Source: Nitrosococcus watsonii C-113 (GTDB lineage Bacteria > Pseudomonadota > Gammaproteobacteria > Nitrosococcales > Nitrosococcaceae). Taken from it: DNA of 64,000 bases. Under the pieces are notes generated by a model. That model saw only the letters and a list, made by a program, of their open reading frames with translations. It was not told the origin of the DNA and searched no databases. Shown in pieces: positions 61,572 through 64,000 of the stretch (position 1 is the first letter of the stretch; each line of letters opens with the position of its first letter). The position numbers and the translations under genes were made by a program. The stretch is from NCBI RefSeq assembly GCF_000143085.1, contig NC_014315.1:2758001-2822000 (forward strand), in the 5' to 3' direction.

Positions 61572-62497
61572 GGGGCCGCGTGCAGCGGCTACTTCGTGTT
61601 AGCCGCAATGCCCTCGATCTGGTCCGCGCCATGAGCTTTTATAGGGACGCCCTAGGCTTTTCCCTGGTTAGCGAGAGGCCGATGGATGATCCCGCCTGGA
61701 GCGAGTTGATGGGTCTTCCCGGCACAGGCGGACGATCGGCCATTTTGCAGTTGGGCGAACAAACCCTAGAACTGGTGGCCTTTGATCCGCTAGGCCGCGC
61801 TTATCCATCGCAAAGCCGCGCGAGCGATCACTGGTTTCAGCACCTCGCAATTGTCGTTGCCGATATGGAGGCAGCCTACGCAAATCTTTGCCGTCATTTC
61901 TTCACAACGATTACCACCGGAGGCCCGCAACAGCTTCCGCCCAACGCAGGGTCGGTAACAGCCTTAAAATTCCGTGATCCCGTCGGCCATCCACTAGAAT
62001 TACTCCATTTCCCTTCCGGCGGCAGCGATGCCCGCTGGCAGCAAAAGCGCGGTGGGCACGATGTGTTCCTTGGCATTGACCATTCGGCCATAACCGTTGC
62101 CGACATCACAGAATCCATTGATTTCTACACGTGCTTGCTGGGCTTTCAAGTGGCTGCGCGCTCGCTCAATTCTGGCCCGGAGCAGGCGCACCTTGATAAT
62201 GCGCCTGGGGTGCGCGTGGAAGTGGTAGCGCTTCAGCCGGAACAGGCGGGGCCACCACATCTCGAATTGCTCGGCTATGAACGTCCCGCCGGACATCCCA
62301 TTCCCGCAGGGGTAAAAGCCCATGATCTCCTAGCTGACCGATTGATCCTAGAAGTGGACGACCTGCCGTCCCTGGCGCAGGCCATCGAAGGCGAAGGCAT
62401 TGAATTTATTTCTCCGGGGATTGTCACCTTGCGCGATGGGCATCGCGCGGCATTGCTGCGGGATCCAACCGGCCATATGCTAATGCTTTATGAATGA
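61568..62497 (+). CDS. Tandem-domain VOC (glyoxalase-fold) protein
   Basis: 309 residues with two VOC modules. Module 1 has VRAMSFYRDALGFSLVSERP, DHWFQHLAIVV and DPVGHPLELLHF. Module 2 has GIDHSAITVADITESIDFY and LRDPTGHMLMLYE. Such fused proteins act as dioxygenases, epimerases or lyases. It is coupled by ATGA to the lactonase gene and closes the plus-strand run; its end overlaps the convergent DUF2254 gene by 10 bp. Confidence 0.82.
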   Translation: MRGRVQRLLRVSRNALDLVRAMSFYRDALGFSLVSERPMDDPAWSELMGLPGTGGRSAILQLGEQTLELVAFDPLGRAYPSQSRASDHWFQHLAIVVADMEAAYANLCRHFFTTITTGGPQQLPPNAGSVTALKFRDPVGHPLELLHFPSGGSDARWQQKRGGHDVFLGIDHSAITVADITESIDFYTCLLGFQVAARSLNSGPEQAHLDNAPGVRVEVVALQPEQAGPPHLELLGYERPAGHPIPAGVKAHDLLADRLILEVDDLPSLAQAIEGEGIEFISPGIVTLRDGHRAALLRDPTGHMLMLYE

Positions 62498-63816
62498 TTT
62501 TGCCCACCCTCATCGACTGGTTGTGAAAAAAAGATGCGGTCTCTGATAGCTTGAATGGGCATGCGATCATAGGCCATGGGGACGCTGCGCTCAGCGGTTT
62601 CAATAACAACAGCAGCTTGTTGACGGAGCACCTGATGTCGTTGTGTGTCCGCCGTTAGCTTGGTAAGGGTTTCCAGATGCTGAAGAAGCCGGGTGAGGAC
62701 GGCAACATTGCCTTCGGCATTCTGGCGGATTTGATCACAGGCTTCGGCTAGTAGCTGAGAGAAAGTGGGTCCGCGAGCAATAAGACGCAGCCGCCCGCTA
62801 TCAGAGCGATAGGTTTTTTCAATATGGCGGCCAATAAGGCGCGCGAGGATCACCCCTAGGAAGTCAACGCAAATAATAGCGGTAGTGGTATCGTTGATAG
62901 CAGGTGACAGCGCTTTGAGCGCCACGTCCACAATCTGCCGGATACCGTAGGCCACGTCCTGCTCCACCGTCCGTTTCCCGTTTATGTTGTAGACCGCCTC
63001 CAGTTCTCCAATGAACTCATCATCTGGCGGCTTGCCCGCCACGGATACCAGCGGGGAGGCCTCGATGACAAAGTCGCCGACTTTCTTTTCCATTCGCACC
63101 AGGATGTCCTGGGCGCAGGCGATATCAAGCAGGGCCTCAGTGTCGATCCCTTGAATATAGCCAGATTGCTGCGCTGGAATAGTTACCCACGCCTGGATCG
63201 TCAAGTCCGCATCTACGCGCTCGACGATGGCCTTGCCTATCTCCTCGGGGAACAAGCGGTCAATAGCCTGGAGAGTCTCTTTGGCCGCTGATTCAATAAT
63301 ACTCGTAGCTTGAATGGAGGCGGCAATATGGTGGATGAAGAAGATGAAAAAACCAATGGCTACTAAGGTCAGTACCAGGGCGCCGAATACCGCTAGCGCC
63401 GGAACAAATATTCCTTCGTCGCCACCGCGAATCGCCCGTAGCACTAACAGGCAATAAACAAAGACCCCCACAAAGACACCGAGGACTGTTTGGTTGGCCC
63501 GATCCCGCATGAAATTCCGTAAGATGCGCGATGTATACTGATTCGAGGCCAGGGCTAGCGCGACGACCGTGATCGAAAAGGTAACGCCCGCGACCGTAAT
63601 CATCGAACTGGCGATAGCGGAAAGCAGCGTGCGCGAGCCCTCCGCGTCGGCCCCGAAGAACACCCTGGGCCAATGCTCTGCTAGCTGCTTGCGTTCTACC
63701 GCCGACTCTAGCTCAATGAGCCCCAGCGCAAGTATGATCGCGCCGATGACAATACACGTTGGGATAAACCACAAGCTCTCGCGTAGGACTTCCCATAGGT
63801 AAGTCAGTTTACTCAT
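62488..63816 (-). CDS. DUF2254 membrane protein
   Basis: 442 residues from ATG 63816 (MSKLTYLWEVLRESLWFIPT). Four N-terminal helices include FIPTCIVIGAIILALGLIEL, MITVAGVTFSITVVALALAS and VLGVFVGVFVYCLLVLRAI. A cytoplasmic domain follows. The block TLLSAIASSMITVAGVTFSI and the motif NQYTSRILRNFMRDR mark DUF2254. Function unknown; possibly a channel-like protein. The start shares a base with the stop of the upstream GMC gene (TGATG), so the two are coupled. Confidence 0.85.
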   Translation of the reverse strand: MSKLTYLWEVLRESLWFIPTCIVIGAIILALGLIELESAVERKQLAEHWPRVFFGADAEGSRTLLSAIASSMITVAGVTFSITVVALALASNQYTSRILRNFMRDRANQTVLGVFVGVFVYCLLVLRAIRGGDEGIFVPALAVFGALVLTLVAIGFFIFFIHHIAASIQATSIIESAAKETLQAIDRLFPEEIGKAIVERVDADLTIQAWVTIPAQQSGYIQGIDTEALLDIACAQDILVRMEKKVGDFVIEASPLVSVAGKPPDDEFIGELEAVYNINGKRTVEQDVAYGIRQIVDVALKALSPAINDTTTAIICVDFLGVILARLIGRHIEKTYRSDSGRLRLIARGPTFSQLLAEACDQIRQNAEGNVAVLTRLLQHLETLTKLTADTQRHQVLRQQAAVVIETAERSVPMAYDRMPIQAIRDRIFFSQPVDEGGQNHS

Positions 63817-64000
63817 CAAAGCATGCCTTGCGCCGCCATCGCCTGGATTCGATCGGCGGTGCGGCAGGCAATGGCCTGAATTGTCAGCGATGGATTGACG
63901 CCACCGACAGTGGGAAACACCGAGCCGTCGCAGACCCACAAATTGGGAATGTCCCACGAGCGGCAGTCAGCGTCGACGACGCTGGTGCTCGGCTCATCGC
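63816..64000 (-). CDS. GMC-family oxidoreductase, C-terminal end (runs off the window)
   Basis: Minus-strand frame entering at 64000 reads DEPSTSVVDADCRSWDIPNL, VCDGSVFPTVGGVNPSLTIQ, then AIACRTADRIQAM and a stop. This is the GMC C-terminal signature, with the catalytic-loop Asn in GGVNPSLT. It is the second GMC enzyme of the region, in an operon with DUF2254, and differs from the 58044 copy. Confidence 0.85.
   Translation of the reverse strand, partial: DEPSTSVVDADCRSWDIPNLWVCDGSVFPTVGGVNPSLTIQAIACRTADRIQAMAAQGML

Noticed and set aside
1-64000. CRISPR arrays, prophage or integrase-type islands
   Set aside because: No regularly spaced repeats, cas genes, phage structural genes or integrases are visible in any part of the window.

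Overview
The window reads as chromosomal DNA of a gammaproteobacterium of the Chromatiales. Gene order (prs, tRNA-Gln, ispE, lolB, TPR lipoprotein, hemA, prfA) and protein wording look most like Nitrosococcus, a marine ammonia oxidiser. That genus call is an inference from recognition, not from a search.

Region 1 (1-16 kb) is core housekeeping. It holds isoprenoid and outer-membrane genes (prs, ispE, lolB) on the minus strand, hemA-prfA and minCDE on the plus strand, an ATGA-coupled hemC-hemD-hemX-hemY operon on the minus strand, then argH convergent with gcvT.

Region 2 (16-21 kb) is a mobile-element scar. It has a collapsed REP-associated tyrosine transposase (RAYT), a PIN-domain protein, and a 3.35-kb composite element bounded by two inverted IS630-family copies. 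The element carries an SDR, an NADPH:FMN-type reductase and a VOC gene cut by one IS end. It sits inside a small BamE-like lipoprotein gene whose two halves rejoin in frame when the element is removed with a TA duplication.

Region 3 (21-44 kb) is mostly cell-envelope and stress-type accessory genes. These include a three-domain lipoprotein, a VOC protein, divergent glcD and D-glycerate 3-kinase genes (glycolate salvage, sensible in a CO2 fixer), a 33-bp tandem-repeat secreted protein, opgGH for osmoregulated periplasmic glucans, an AsmA protein, a di-haem cytochrome, tandem OB-fold periplasmic proteins, PRC-barrel and LysM proteins, two AI-2E-family exporters and tandem DUF1328 membrane peptides. 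Several genes have perfect stem-loops next to their ends.

Region 4 (44-53 kb) is a seven-gene minus-strand nuoAHJKLMN cluster with no nuoB, C, D, E, F, G or I. NuoA and NuoH have lost the motifs that face the quinone site, and NuoN and NuoL have changes at key charged positions. It looks like a complex I membrane arm detached from its redox arm. An IS200/IS605 element with an apparently intact TnpB and a TnpA altered in its HUH motif sits exactly between nuoL and nuoM.

Region 5 (53-64 kb) starts with a PRC-barrel/LysM protein. A long co-directional run follows: SDR, TPP enzyme, enolase-superfamily dehydratase, GMC oxidoreductase, DoxX, cupin, SMP-30 lactonase and double-VOC protein. The order suggests an oxidative sugar or polyol route. 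A convergent DUF2254 membrane protein and the end of a second GMC oxidoreductase close the window. The best candidates for undescribed biology are the redox-less Nuo module and this oxidoreductase cluster.
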